From CS3-C152 sp964347025 (GTDB taxonomy: Archaea > Aenigmatarchaeota > Aenigmatarchaeia > QMZP01 > QMZT01), in the NCBI GenBank assembly GCA_964347025.1, contig CAYFWU010000007.1, positions 1 through 45,126 of the forward strand: a stretch of DNA of 45,126 bases, written 5' to 3'. The notes below the pieces were generated by a model, which was given only the letters and a program-made list of their open reading frames with translations, was not told the DNA's origin and did not search any database. Positions 8,205 through 16,096 of the stretch are shown one piece after another; positions within the stretch are counted from its first letter, which is position 1; each line of letters opens with the position of its first letter. The position numbers and the translations under genes were made by a program.

Positions 8205-8459
8205 TCACACGCTAACCTCTGAATTCTTAACTTCTGCCAGTAGATAATTTATCAAATCATTCACAGCCTCTTCAATTTTGACTTCCTTTGCCTTTAATTT
8301 TAACTTTAAAGTAATCCTGTCATCATTGTTTTCAAAATCCGCGTCGAATACCTTTTTAAAATCCTTTACTGTCTTTTCAACGATATTTTTGGGATAAAAA
8401 ACAGGATTTAAATCTAATTCAGCCTTTCCTTCTTTTCGATTTATTTTTAGGTTTTTCAT
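8205..8459 (-). CDS. Short HxsD-like protein
   Basis: The 84-residue protein aligns by eye with the first part of the HxsD gene upstream: a beta strand ending in NPVFYP, a helix with a conserved IV-K spacing, then strands and a terminal helix containing NYLLAEV, comparable to the LLNDYxLRE-like motif of HxsD. It lacks the C-terminal half of classical HxsD. ATG at 8459 follows a strong ggaggagg ribosome binding site. It overlaps the preceding gene by 41 nt and the hxsB start follows after 4 nt, so translation is probably coupled. A likely role is a precursor-binding partner of a radical SAM maturase, by analogy with small recognition proteins; that is inference. Confidence 0.68.
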   Translation of the reverse strand: MKNLKINRKEGKAELDLNPVFYPKNIVEKTVKDFKKVFDADFENNDDRITLKLKLKAKEVKIEEAVNDLINYLLAEVKNSEVSV

Positions 8460-9039
8460 TCTCCTCCTCCTTAGGAGGTTTCCATGGTTTTGCTATATTA
8501 AGAGGATCTTCCACAAAATCCAAATCTTCTTCAACGTCCTCCCATTTCTCTTCCTCTGTTTGTTTTGGTCTGTCCTCTTCTATGTGCTTTTCTTCACAGG
8601 TCGGGCAGTAGTAATCCTCACACTCGTCACAAAAAATCATTTCGCATCCACAGACATCGCAATATCTCTTCTCTTCAAGGGCTTCTCCGATGTTAGTTAA
8701 CAACGCTCTCTCTATTATTGCCTTCCTGAGGGGCTGGTTTCTTACTGCCTGGACCACATAAACTGAATAGTTGACCAGTTCATTGTTGAATTCAAGGCCC
8801 ATTTTTTCCATATCCATTTTACTATCTTTGGGCTTCATTTGAACAAAAATCTCTTCTTCCGGATCGCCGTCTATGAGTATGTATGCCCTGTCCAAAAAAA
8901 CATAGGCTGCTGAATATATAACCTCTAAGGGGTATACCTTGGGATTTATGGATATTATTATCTGATTGCCCCCTTTGCCAACCTCAATATTGCTTATACC
9001 CTCTTTCGGTGAAATGTTTTTCCCCATAAAACCACTCAA
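8419..9039 (-). CDS. hxsD: HxsD-type protein fused to a Cys-rich metal-binding tail
   Basis: The 206-residue protein begins with an HxsD domain (about 20-118): INPKVYPLEVIYSAAYVFLD and, near 84-112, FNNELVNY followed by LRKAIIERAL, which matches the LLNDYxLRE region by eye. A compact Cys block follows (127/130/132, 137/140, 145/148; CxxCxC, CxxC, CxxC), probably one or two zinc sites. An acidic and then Lys-rich disordered tail ends the protein. As I recall, bacterial HxsD is about 100 residues and lacks this tail. It is the first gene of the hxsD-hxsD2-hxsB operon, and its promoter region is shared divergently with the gene at 9121. Confidence 0.8.
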   Translation of the reverse strand: MSGFMGKNISPKEGISNIEVGKGGNQIIISINPKVYPLEVIYSAAYVFLDRAYILIDGDPEEEIFVQMKPKDSKMDMEKMGLEFNNELVNYSVYVVQAVRNQPLRKAIIERALLTNIGEALEEKRYCDVCGCEMIFCDECEDYYCPTCEEKHIEEDRPKQTEEEKWEDVEEDLDFVEDPLNIAKPWKPPKEEENEKPKNKSKRRKG

Positions 9040-9091
9040 TTATCATTAAATTTAAAGACTAAGTTTTAAATGCATTTTGATCCTTTAAATT

Positions 9092-9099
9092 TTTATAAA
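9092..9099 (+). promoter_or_regulatory. TATA box for the 9121 gene
   Basis: The tttataaa sequence ends about 22 nt before the ATG at 9121, which suits a leaderless archaeal transcript. No Shine-Dalgarno sequence precedes that ATG. This supports 9121 rather than the upstream in-frame ATG at 9070. Confidence 0.6.
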
Positions 9100-9120
9100 T
9101 CTTTTTTACAATTATATTAC

Positions 9121-9888
9121 ATGCCTTCAGAAAAGTTTCTTAGTGAATTTCTGGATTTTAGCAAAAAAATACCTTTATTTAAAGACGGCGAAATGGTTTA
9201 CCTTATCTTCACCGTAATTTATGAAAAAGAAAAACCTGGGAGCAGGAGTTTAATGGTAGTTTCTTACAGGAATCCCGAAGAAGAAGTTGAACTTGTTATT
9301 CAATCCCCCAAGGAAAATATTATGGAAAAGATGAACCTCAAAAAACTTAAAACCACCAAGATAGAAGATAGGAAATTCTACATCGGTTACGTTCCCGAAC
9401 CAAGGGCTTTCATAACATTGGACGGCAAATCCTATACCTACCTGAATGATAAAGTATGGACAGTAATAGCTGAAAACAAGGATGCCATAAAATCACTTGA
9501 ATTTAAAACCCCTCTTAAATTTGATAAAGATATTCTGAATTATGCAAAAATATTCAAAGAAGATCTGAATGGCTTCTCTCTATGTATGTTGCAGTGGAAT
9601 AAATTCGATAGTTCGGATCGTTCTCAAATGATATTTTCCAATCCGGAGAAAAAAACGGAAATGTGGGCTGAAATATTAAAAGACGATAGGGAAGCTCTCC
9701 AGAGCTTTCAGAAAGATATAAAAAACAAGAAAAAATTGGACAAATTTTCATATGAAGTTGAATTGGAAGGCAAAAAAGTATTACTCTCCGTTATTGATAA
9801 AGAGAGGATACTTGTTTCCAAATGCTTGAAGGGTAAAAAGGAACTTTTGAAAGATTTTACCAGAACGATTTTGAAAAAATTGAGATAA
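9121..9888 (+). CDS. Unknown protein, paralogue of 13694-14485
   Basis: The 255-residue soluble-looking protein has no motif I recognise. It starts MPSEKFLSEFLDFSKKIPLF and matches the start of the 13694 protein. Both share VIY/IIY, LIQSPK, LKTTKI/LRSTRI, a KKTEMWAEI/QKTEIMTEI stretch and an ending with a CLKGKKELL/CVKGNKNLL motif. One Cys near residue 230 (SKCLKG/TRCVKG) is conserved in both. The ATG at 9121 is favoured by the TATA position and by this alignment. Each copy sits beside radical SAM genes, so a role as a partner or substrate-binding protein of those enzymes is plausible but unproven. Confidence 0.75.
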   Translation: MPSEKFLSEFLDFSKKIPLFKDGEMVYLIFTVIYEKEKPGSRSLMVVSYRNPEEEVELVIQSPKENIMEKMNLKKLKTTKIEDRKFYIGYVPEPRAFITLDGKSYTYLNDKVWTVIAENKDAIKSLEFKTPLKFDKDILNYAKIFKEDLNGFSLCMLQWNKFDSSDRSQMIFSNPEKKTEMWAEILKDDREALQSFQKDIKNKKKLDKFSYEVELEGKKVLLSVIDKERILVSKCLKGKKELLKDFTRTILKKLR

Positions 9889-9910
9889 TTTTTCTAAACC
9901 AAACAAATTC

Positions 9911-10804
9911 CTAAGAATCGCGGGTTGTGACAAATGGCCTTTTGCCCACTATAATTGTATGTTCAGCCTGTGCAACACTTTTCCCTTCCCTCTCCCTCAG
10001 AACGGGGTAATCCTTCACAGAGTTTGCGACTTCCAATTGTTTTAGAGCAAAGGAAACCTTGAAGGGTGAGAAACCCCTTTTCACGAGCCAGCGTTTGCAG
10101 AAGGGAAGGGATCTGTATTCGTTGTTTGCTATCTCCAGGATTTTTCTTGCCTCAAGGAGGCGAACCGGTTTGGGCTGTAGAAAGGAATATATCTCTGCAG
10201 GTTCGGATTCTTTCACATAACCGTTCGTCTCGCAGAGAAAGGGCTCCAGAGCTACCACATCATTTTCTTTCAATTCATCCTGAGAATCGTTCTTAACGTT
10301 TGGAATTGTCGGAGGACCGTGTATAACGTATTGGTCCAGGCCGTGTCCCGTAAGATTAACTATGACCCCGAAACCCGAGCTTTCAACAGCTTCGCTTATT
10401 GCATGGCTTATTTCAGATATTTTTACCCCCGGTTTTATGATCTTTATGCCCGCCTCCAAAACCTTCTCCACCGCTGTTATCAGCTCGCTCTTTTTCGAGC
10501 AGTACGTATAAGCCATGTCGGCCACCCAGCCGTCCACGTGTATACCTTGATCTATCTTAACCAGGTCTCCATCATTTATGACAGTCTGGTCTTTGAAAGA
10601 GGGTGTATAATGCGCCGTGATATCATTTATACCTATGTTAACAGGGAAAGCCGGTTTTCCTCCAAGTTCAATAATTCGCTTCTCTAAGAATTCCGCGATT
10701 TCTATAATTTTCATGCCGGGCTTTATCTTTTCCAGAACTTCTTTTTTTATCTGCTTTGAGATATCCCCCGCTTCCCTGTATTTTTCGAGTATTTCTTTTT
10801 CCAT
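9911..10804 (-). CDS. map: Methionine aminopeptidase, type II
   Basis: The 297-residue enzyme removes N-terminal Met from nascent proteins in the cytosol. The dimetal site residues are recognisable: Asp85 (VKIDQG), Asp96 (WVADMA), His154 (GHGLDQY), Glu187 (ALEPF) and Glu281 (AEHT). His65 (ITAHYTP) and His162 match the substrate-binding His. The roughly 60-residue insert before the last Glu marks the archaeal/eukaryotic type II form. It is convergent with the 9121 gene and divergent from the B12 radical SAM gene at 10864, apparently a housekeeping gene inside the accessory region. Confidence 0.95.
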   Translation of the reverse strand: MEKEILEKYREAGDISKQIKKEVLEKIKPGMKIIEIAEFLEKRIIELGGKPAFPVNIGINDITAHYTPSFKDQTVINDGDLVKIDQGIHVDGWVADMAYTYCSKKSELITAVEKVLEAGIKIIKPGVKISEISHAISEAVESSGFGVIVNLTGHGLDQYVIHGPPTIPNVKNDSQDELKENDVVALEPFLCETNGYVKESEPAEIYSFLQPKPVRLLEARKILEIANNEYRSLPFCKRWLVKRGFSPFKVSFALKQLEVANSVKDYPVLREREGKSVAQAEHTIIVGKRPFVTTRDS

Positions 10805-10863
10805 AGAATTTTAAATGTGGAAGAGAATTTAAAAATTAAATCTAAAATTATTCTGAGCGATCT

Positions 10864-12243
10864 ATGAATGATATAACAATTTACAATTACAACCCATGGA
10901 AAATTGAAGAAGCCTACTTGCCATTAGGCCAACTTTACCTGGTTTCTGCCCTGGAAAAAAATGGCTACAATGTAGATTTCAGGGATTTCCAATTTTTAAA
11001 ATATCCGAAAAGTGAAGAAGTGTTTTCATTTTTTAAAAACAGTTCTGATATAATAGCATTGGGCTGCATGTCTCATGCATTACCCTCTTTGCTTTTGCTG
11101 ACGAGAGAAATAAAGAAAAAATATCCGGAAAAAACAATAATCCTTGGTGGCATAGGCTCTACAGGAGTTTCAGAAGAAATTTTTGAAACATCTCCCGTTG
11201 ACATAGTCGTAAAGGGCGAAGGAGACAAATCAATAGTCGAAGTAATGGACTGCCTGGAGAAAAACAAAGACCTGAAAAATGTCAGGGGAATATGTTACAG
11301 GGAAGGAAATAAAATAAAAATAAATCCTCCGAGGCCAAGAATAGAAAATCTGGACCAGCTCCCGTTTCCGGCTTTCGATAAAATCAATATAAATAATTAT
11401 GAAAAGGTACATGTCGTCACAAGCAGAGGATGCCCATATTGGTGTACCTTCTGTTACTGCAGTTTTTTTTGGGAGAATAGAGTGATGTTTAGGAGTATTG
11501 AAAATGTCATAGAAGAAATAAAATTAATGTTTGAAAGATACAATGGAAATCGATTAAATATTTATGATGACGTATTCCCCTTGGACAAAAAGAGGATTTT
11601 TGAATTTTGTGACAGACTGAAAAAAGAAAAAATGGATATAAACTGGCGTTGTTGCGGCAGGATTAATCTCATGAATGAGCAGCTAATGAAGAAAATGTCC
11701 GAGAGCGGATGTGACGCCATTTTTTATGGTGTAGAATCAGGGTCTGATAAAATTTTAAAGAAAGTCAATAAAGGTTTCTCGGTGAAGATGGCCAAAGATG
11801 TACTCACGAAATCTAAAAAATATTTCACGGGTATAGATGCATCATTTTTATGGGGATTTCCATTCGAAACAATTGAGGATTTTAAAAAAACGATTAAACT
11901 GGTAGAAGATTTTACCTTTAAACTTGACATCAACGCAGGATTGAACTGTTTACGTCCGGAAATCGGTAGTCAAATTTATAACAACTATAAGGATCATCTT
12001 ATACCATTCTTTCAATACCACAAATCCCGGATAATACTTAATTATAGTCAGATCACCAGATTGGTCAGAGATACCCGCCTAATGTGCAAAGATGCGGATA
12101 TTTTTGAAGTATTCAAAAAATATCCCAACATACTTCTGTTTTACTATGTATTTAAGACCCCTAATTTCTCTCAAAAGATTAACATTTATGAAAAATTTAT
12201 AAAAAAAACTCAGTTTTACGCAAAGTCACCGTCCGTGCACTAG
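10864..12243 (+). CDS. B12-binding-type radical SAM protein, copy 3
   Basis: The 459-residue COG1032-type protein has a cobalamin-binding-like N-terminal domain (IIALGCMSHALPS near 64, IILGGIGSTG near 92, VVKGEGD near 115). The radical SAM Cys are 190/194/197 (CPYWCTFC), with Cys199 next to them. It is the first of a tandem pair with the 12284 gene and shares a 155-bp identical DNA block with it. This pair is distinct from copies 1 and 2, which are longer in the N-terminal half. AT-rich codon use. Substrate unknown; nearness to the Hxs genes suggests peptide or glycan modification. Confidence 0.82.
   Translation: MNDITIYNYNPWKIEEAYLPLGQLYLVSALEKNGYNVDFRDFQFLKYPKSEEVFSFFKNSSDIIALGCMSHALPSLLLLTREIKKKYPEKTIILGGIGSTGVSEEIFETSPVDIVVKGEGDKSIVEVMDCLEKNKDLKNVRGICYREGNKIKINPPRPRIENLDQLPFPAFDKININNYEKVHVVTSRGCPYWCTFCYCSFFWENRVMFRSIENVIEEIKLMFERYNGNRLNIYDDVFPLDKKRIFEFCDRLKKEKMDINWRCCGRINLMNEQLMKKMSESGCDAIFYGVESGSDKILKKVNKGFSVKMAKDVLTKSKKYFTGIDASFLWGFPFETIEDFKKTIKLVEDFTFKLDINAGLNCLRPEIGSQIYNNYKDHLIPFFQYHKSRIILNYSQITRLVRDTRLMCKDADIFEVFKKYPNILLFYYVFKTPNFSQKINIYEKFIKKTQFYAKSPSVH
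11231..11385 (+). repeat. 155-bp perfect repeat, copy A
   Basis: Identical to 12660-12814 within the tandem paralogue. It encodes IVEVMDCLEKNKDLKNV to PFPAFDKI, the linker between the B12-type and radical SAM domains. The same linker region is homogenised in the minus-strand pair. Confidence 0.92.
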
Positions 12244-12250
12244 TGTCTTA

Positions 12251-12260
12251 TTTTATAAAA
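12251..12260 (+). promoter_or_regulatory. TATA box for the 12284 gene
   Basis: The ttttataaaa sequence lies about 25 nt before the first of three consecutive ATG codons, consistent with a leaderless transcript. It implies that the second radical SAM gene has its own promoter. Confidence 0.55.
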
Positions 12261-12283
12261 ATTACAGTCATAAATAATCTAGG

Positions 12284-13669
12284 ATGATGATGAGTGACAT
12301 AACAATTTATCATTACAATATTGTATATCCCCATAATGAAAGCATACCTCTGAGTCAGCTTTACCTGGTTTCTGCCCTCAGAGAGCATGGTTACAACGCA
12401 GACATTAAGGACCTACAATTATTAAATTCTTTAAAAAAGGAGAAACTATTATCATTTCTTGGGAATTCTTCAGACATAATAGGTATAGGTTGCATGTCAC
12501 ACCTTTTACCCTCTCTTATTTTATTGATAAAGGAATTAAAGAAAGAACACCCAGAAAAAAAGGTTATACTAGGGGGCCCCGGTCCAACTTCTGTGGCAGA
12601 AGAAGTTCTTAAGGTAGCACCTGAAGTTGATATGATCGTGAGCGGGGAAGGAGACAAAACAATAGTCGAAGTAATGGACTGCCTGGAGAAAAACAAAGAC
12701 CTGAAAAATGTCAGGGGAATATGTTACAGGGAAGGAAATAAAATAAAAATAAATCCTCCGAGGCCAAGAATAGAAAATCTGGACCAGCTCCCGTTTCCGG
12801 CTTTCGATAAAATCGACATCAATAGGTATAAATTCATATATACTATAACGTCAAGAGGATGTCCATATCGATGTAGTTTTTGTTATCGCACCTTTTTTTG
12901 GGGTAACAAAATGGCATTCAGAAGCATGGATAATGTAATAGAAGAAATAAAATTTTTATATGAAAAATGTGATAAGAAAAAATTTTCGGAAATACAAATA
13001 AATGATGACACATTTATTTTGAACAAAAAGAGGGTTTTTGAATTTTGCGACAAGCTGAAAAAAGAAAAAATAGACATAAATTGGTCTTGTAACGGCAGAA
13101 TTAATCTCATGAATGAGCAGCTAATGAAGAAAATGTCCGAAAGCGGTTGCGACAGCATATTATACGGCATAGAGTCAGGCTCAGATAAAATTTTGAAAAA
13201 AATAAACAAAGATTTTTCAGCAAAAATGGCCAGGGAGGTCATAATGAAATCCAAAAAATACTTCCCAAAAATAAGAACATCATTCATTTGGGGATTCCCA
13301 TTTGAGACAATTGAGGATTTTAAAAAGACAATTGAACTAACCGAGAAAGTTATTTTTGAATGGAGAATTCATGCAAATTTATTAATTTTAACCCCGCAAA
13401 TTGGTACGCAGATATACAATGAGTATAAGAATCATGTTATACCATGGTCCCCAAGCATACCCAAAATGATATTGCATGGCGTTTACGGACCTCTCAAAAC
13501 ACTTCATATTATGTGCGAACGCGATAACATCTTTGAAGCATTTAAGAACGAGCCTAAAATATTATTGTTCTATTATCGCTACAAAACTCCAAATTTCCCT
13601 CAAAAACTTAAAATTTATGAAAGATTAATAAAAAAATATAATTTTTATACAGATATCGTATTAATTTAA
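12284..13669 (+). CDS. B12-binding-type radical SAM protein, copy 4
   Basis: The 461-residue tandem paralogue of the 10864 gene has IIGIGCMSHLLPS, VILGGPGPT and IVSGEGD in the B12-type domain and radical SAM Cys193/197/200 (CPYRCSFC). Three ATG codons in a row (12284, 12287, 12290) leave the exact start open; the third aligns best with the paralogue. The 155-bp block shared with copy 3 indicates recent sequence exchange. It is followed by the second unknown-family gene at 13694, repeating the pairing of radical SAM with that family. Confidence 0.82.
   Translation: MMMSDITIYHYNIVYPHNESIPLSQLYLVSALREHGYNADIKDLQLLNSLKKEKLLSFLGNSSDIIGIGCMSHLLPSLILLIKELKKEHPEKKVILGGPGPTSVAEEVLKVAPEVDMIVSGEGDKTIVEVMDCLEKNKDLKNVRGICYREGNKIKINPPRPRIENLDQLPFPAFDKIDINRYKFIYTITSRGCPYRCSFCYRTFFWGNKMAFRSMDNVIEEIKFLYEKCDKKKFSEIQINDDTFILNKKRVFEFCDKLKKEKIDINWSCNGRINLMNEQLMKKMSESGCDSILYGIESGSDKILKKINKDFSAKMAREVIMKSKKYFPKIRTSFIWGFPFETIEDFKKTIELTEKVIFEWRIHANLLILTPQIGTQIYNEYKNHVIPWSPSIPKMILHGVYGPLKTLHIMCERDNIFEAFKNEPKILLFYYRYKTPNFPQKLKIYERLIKKYNFYTDIVLI
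12660..12814 (+). repeat. 155-bp perfect repeat, copy B
   Basis: Partner of 11231-11385. Confidence 0.92.
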
Positions 13670-13693
13670 AAATTAATATAAAAACTATTAGTT

Positions 13694-14485
13694 ATGAAAA
13701 CCTTTTCCGCCGAATTTTTCAATTCAATGAAGAAAATACCCTTCATAGAAGATGCTGAACCAGTATCAATTGCCTTTTCGATTATTTATCCGAGACATCA
13801 ATCCGGAGAACCCAAAAATACTATTATGATAAAGTATCAAAAAAATAACTTGGAGGAATTAAAGCTATTAATCCAGTCACCCAAAAATGCATTGCTGAGG
13901 GATATAGATCTTTCTACCCTTAGGTCAACCCGAATCGGTGGCAAAAAGATTTATAGGGATTACAATAATTCATTCTCTGATTTTTTACCGCGTAATCTTC
14001 TGTATCAGTTCTCATACGATCTTTATACGCTGGTCACGGATGAAGATGTTATAACTATGGCCACTTATAGAAAGGAAAACATAAAATCTTTCAGGACAAA
14101 CCGCTTCATAAAATTCAAACATAAGATTTTAGAATATGTAAAGAAATTACCGGATAAAATAAATGACTTTGAAAAATGCTCTGTTGTTTTTAACAAAGAA
14201 ATCTACAAAGAACATTTGACTATGTTATTTCTGAACATAGAACAAAAAACCGAAATAATGACAGAAATATTTGAAGATGAAGAGAATACCATCAGAGAAC
14301 TGGCAAGTGATGCAATAGTAAGTAAAAAGAAGATAGATAATTTTTTAACAGAAGGAAATACAGGCAAGGGAGATATTATTTTTTACAAATTGAATAAAAA
14401 TAGACTTTTAGTTACAAGATGTGTAAAGGGCAATAAGAATTTGCTAATCAGTTTTACGAAAGAATTAATTCAGAAGTTAAAATAA
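13694..14485 (+). CDS. Unknown protein, paralogue of 9121-9888
   Basis: The 263-residue protein is related over its full length to the 9121 product: a KKIPFIEDAEPVSIAFSIIY start, LIQSPKNALL, STRIGGKKIYRDY, IEQKTEIMTEIFED and TRCVKGNKNLL near the end. No signal peptide, membrane segment or catalytic motif is evident. A TATA-like ttaatttaaaaatt stretch near 13661-13675 lies about 20-30 nt upstream of the ATG, suggesting leaderless transcription. The stop codon abuts the stop of the convergent glycosyltransferase gene. Confidence 0.75.
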   Translation: MKTFSAEFFNSMKKIPFIEDAEPVSIAFSIIYPRHQSGEPKNTIMIKYQKNNLEELKLLIQSPKNALLRDIDLSTLRSTRIGGKKIYRDYNNSFSDFLPRNLLYQFSYDLYTLVTDEDVITMATYRKENIKSFRTNRFIKFKHKILEYVKKLPDKINDFEKCSVVFNKEIYKEHLTMLFLNIEQKTEIMTEIFEDEENTIRELASDAIVSKKKIDNFLTEGNTGKGDIIFYKLNKNRLLVTRCVKGNKNLLISFTKELIQKLK

Positions 14486-16054
14486 TCATAACCCTTTAAA
14501 GGACAAATTATATAATTGGAATTTAACGGAATCATACGAATATTCTTTATATAAGTTCAAGTCGTAAGTCTGATTAATTTTATCAAAATTTTCTTTTCTG
14601 TCAAATGCGAAAATGTTTTTATAGTACCAGTCCACCAGAAATAGCGTACACTTTGAATTTTTTATAATATTATCAAGTTTTTGCGGATTCTTAAGGGCGT
14701 ACCCTGTACTGACAGTCTTTATTTCTGTCTTTGAATTGATGATACACGGGGTTTCTGCTAAAACATAACATTCTTCACTTATATCCTTTTCCAACATTTC
14801 AGGGAGAGCAGACTCCAGAGCGACAAAGGGATTAACATTCCCTGTCCTCAGAACGTACGGGTAAAAGGAAGCCGTGATCAATACCAAAAAAATCAAAAAG
14901 GTAAACCATTTGGTGTATTTTTTCAGGTATACATTTAACTGGAAAATTGCGAATCCTGCCAAAACTGATAGTGATAAATACAGAGGAAGCAGGTGTCTGG
15001 AAGTAAGATAGTTGAACATGATGAATATGGTATAGAATAAAAGAAAATATACCCACAGAAACAAGATTTCCTTAAAATTTTTCCTAATAAAGAGGAGACT
15101 TAGCAGTACGAGAAAGCTGACAATCAAAGGGTGAAATCTGTAAGAAAAAAACGACAAGAGGCCGTACATTTCCCAATTTTTCTTTGCCGTATCCAGAGAG
15201 AATATTTGAGAATAGCATTCATCTCCCGAACACAAATATTTATTTCCACCCATGGCATCCGAAAGAAAAGTGAAGTAGGGAATCATCATCACAATTAATA
15301 TAGCGCCCCAAACCCAGAATTTTTTGTTCATAATTTTTTTAATTTCCGGTTTAAGCAAATCACGACCAAACATATAAAACAAGAAAATCAACATAATCAG
15401 CAAAATGATGTTTTCCGGCCTCATGTTTACCGCAAATGCGGTAACGAACAACCCTAGCAATAAAACTTTATTGTATCGAACTCTCAAATAACAGAAAAAA
15501 ATCACGAAAACTAGCATGATGAAGAAAAGGGAAGTTATACTGGTCTCCGCTGTTTTGGACCATGCTATGTGTATGGGATTTAAGGCGAGGAGAAGGGCCG
15601 ACCATAAACCTATTTCCGTTTCTCTTAACAGAAGATATGCAAGTAGAAATATCAAAATTATACTCAAACTACCGAACAGGACTGATACGCTTATTGCTGC
15701 CAATGAACTTACCCCAAAAATAAGAAATGCCAGACTCAGTATAAACGAAAACATGATGGGTTTTAAATACATCGGACAAGATTCTGTTTCTATGTCAGTA
15801 TACGAACATAAACTAGGCTCTCCTCTTTTTAGAATATTCTTGGCCACTCCCATATACGCATATTCATCCGTCATAATATGTTGGACTTCGAAAGGTACTC
15901 TCAGGGCGAGACCGACTAAAAATATTAAAAAGATAAATATTAGAGTGTTCCTCCCTATTTTTTTGAATCCAAGTTTGACGTGTTTTATTATCAATGAAAA
16001 AAGGACCAGTATAAGAATCAAGTTTGCCAAAAATATCAAAAGTTGAAAGTTCAT
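14486..16054 (-). CDS. GT-C membrane glycosyltransferase (PMT/ArnT-like)
   Basis: The 522-residue integral membrane protein has about ten hydrophobic segments and a short soluble C-terminal domain. An acidic DEYAYMG motif (about 62-68) in the first external loop is the position of the catalytic Asp in GT-C enzymes that use polyprenyl-phosphate sugars. VLFGSLSI and LLALNPIHIAWSKTAETS resemble the PMT_2 core. It probably glycosylates surface proteins or lipids from the outer face of the membrane. AT-rich like its upstream neighbours. Donor and acceptor are unknown. Confidence 0.75.
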   Translation of the reverse strand: MNFQLLIFLANLILILVLFSLIIKHVKLGFKKIGRNTLIFIFLIFLVGLALRVPFEVQHIMTDEYAYMGVAKNILKRGEPSLCSYTDIETESCPMYLKPIMFSFILSLAFLIFGVSSLAAISVSVLFGSLSIILIFLLAYLLLRETEIGLWSALLLALNPIHIAWSKTAETSITSLFFIMLVFVIFFCYLRVRYNKVLLLGLFVTAFAVNMRPENIILLIMLIFLFYMFGRDLLKPEIKKIMNKKFWVWGAILIVMMIPYFTFLSDAMGGNKYLCSGDECYSQIFSLDTAKKNWEMYGLLSFFSYRFHPLIVSFLVLLSLLFIRKNFKEILFLWVYFLLFYTIFIMFNYLTSRHLLPLYLSLSVLAGFAIFQLNVYLKKYTKWFTFLIFLVLITASFYPYVLRTGNVNPFVALESALPEMLEKDISEECYVLAETPCIINSKTEIKTVSTGYALKNPQKLDNIIKNSKCTLFLVDWYYKNIFAFDRKENFDKINQTYDLNLYKEYSYDSVKFQLYNLSFKGL

Positions 16055-16096
16055 ACTGATATTTTACTTTTATTACAAAAATAAAAATACAAGGTG

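Noticed and set aside
10066..10814. Several plus-strand frames opposite map
   Set aside because: They are shadows of methionine aminopeptidase, whose metal ligands are all intact.
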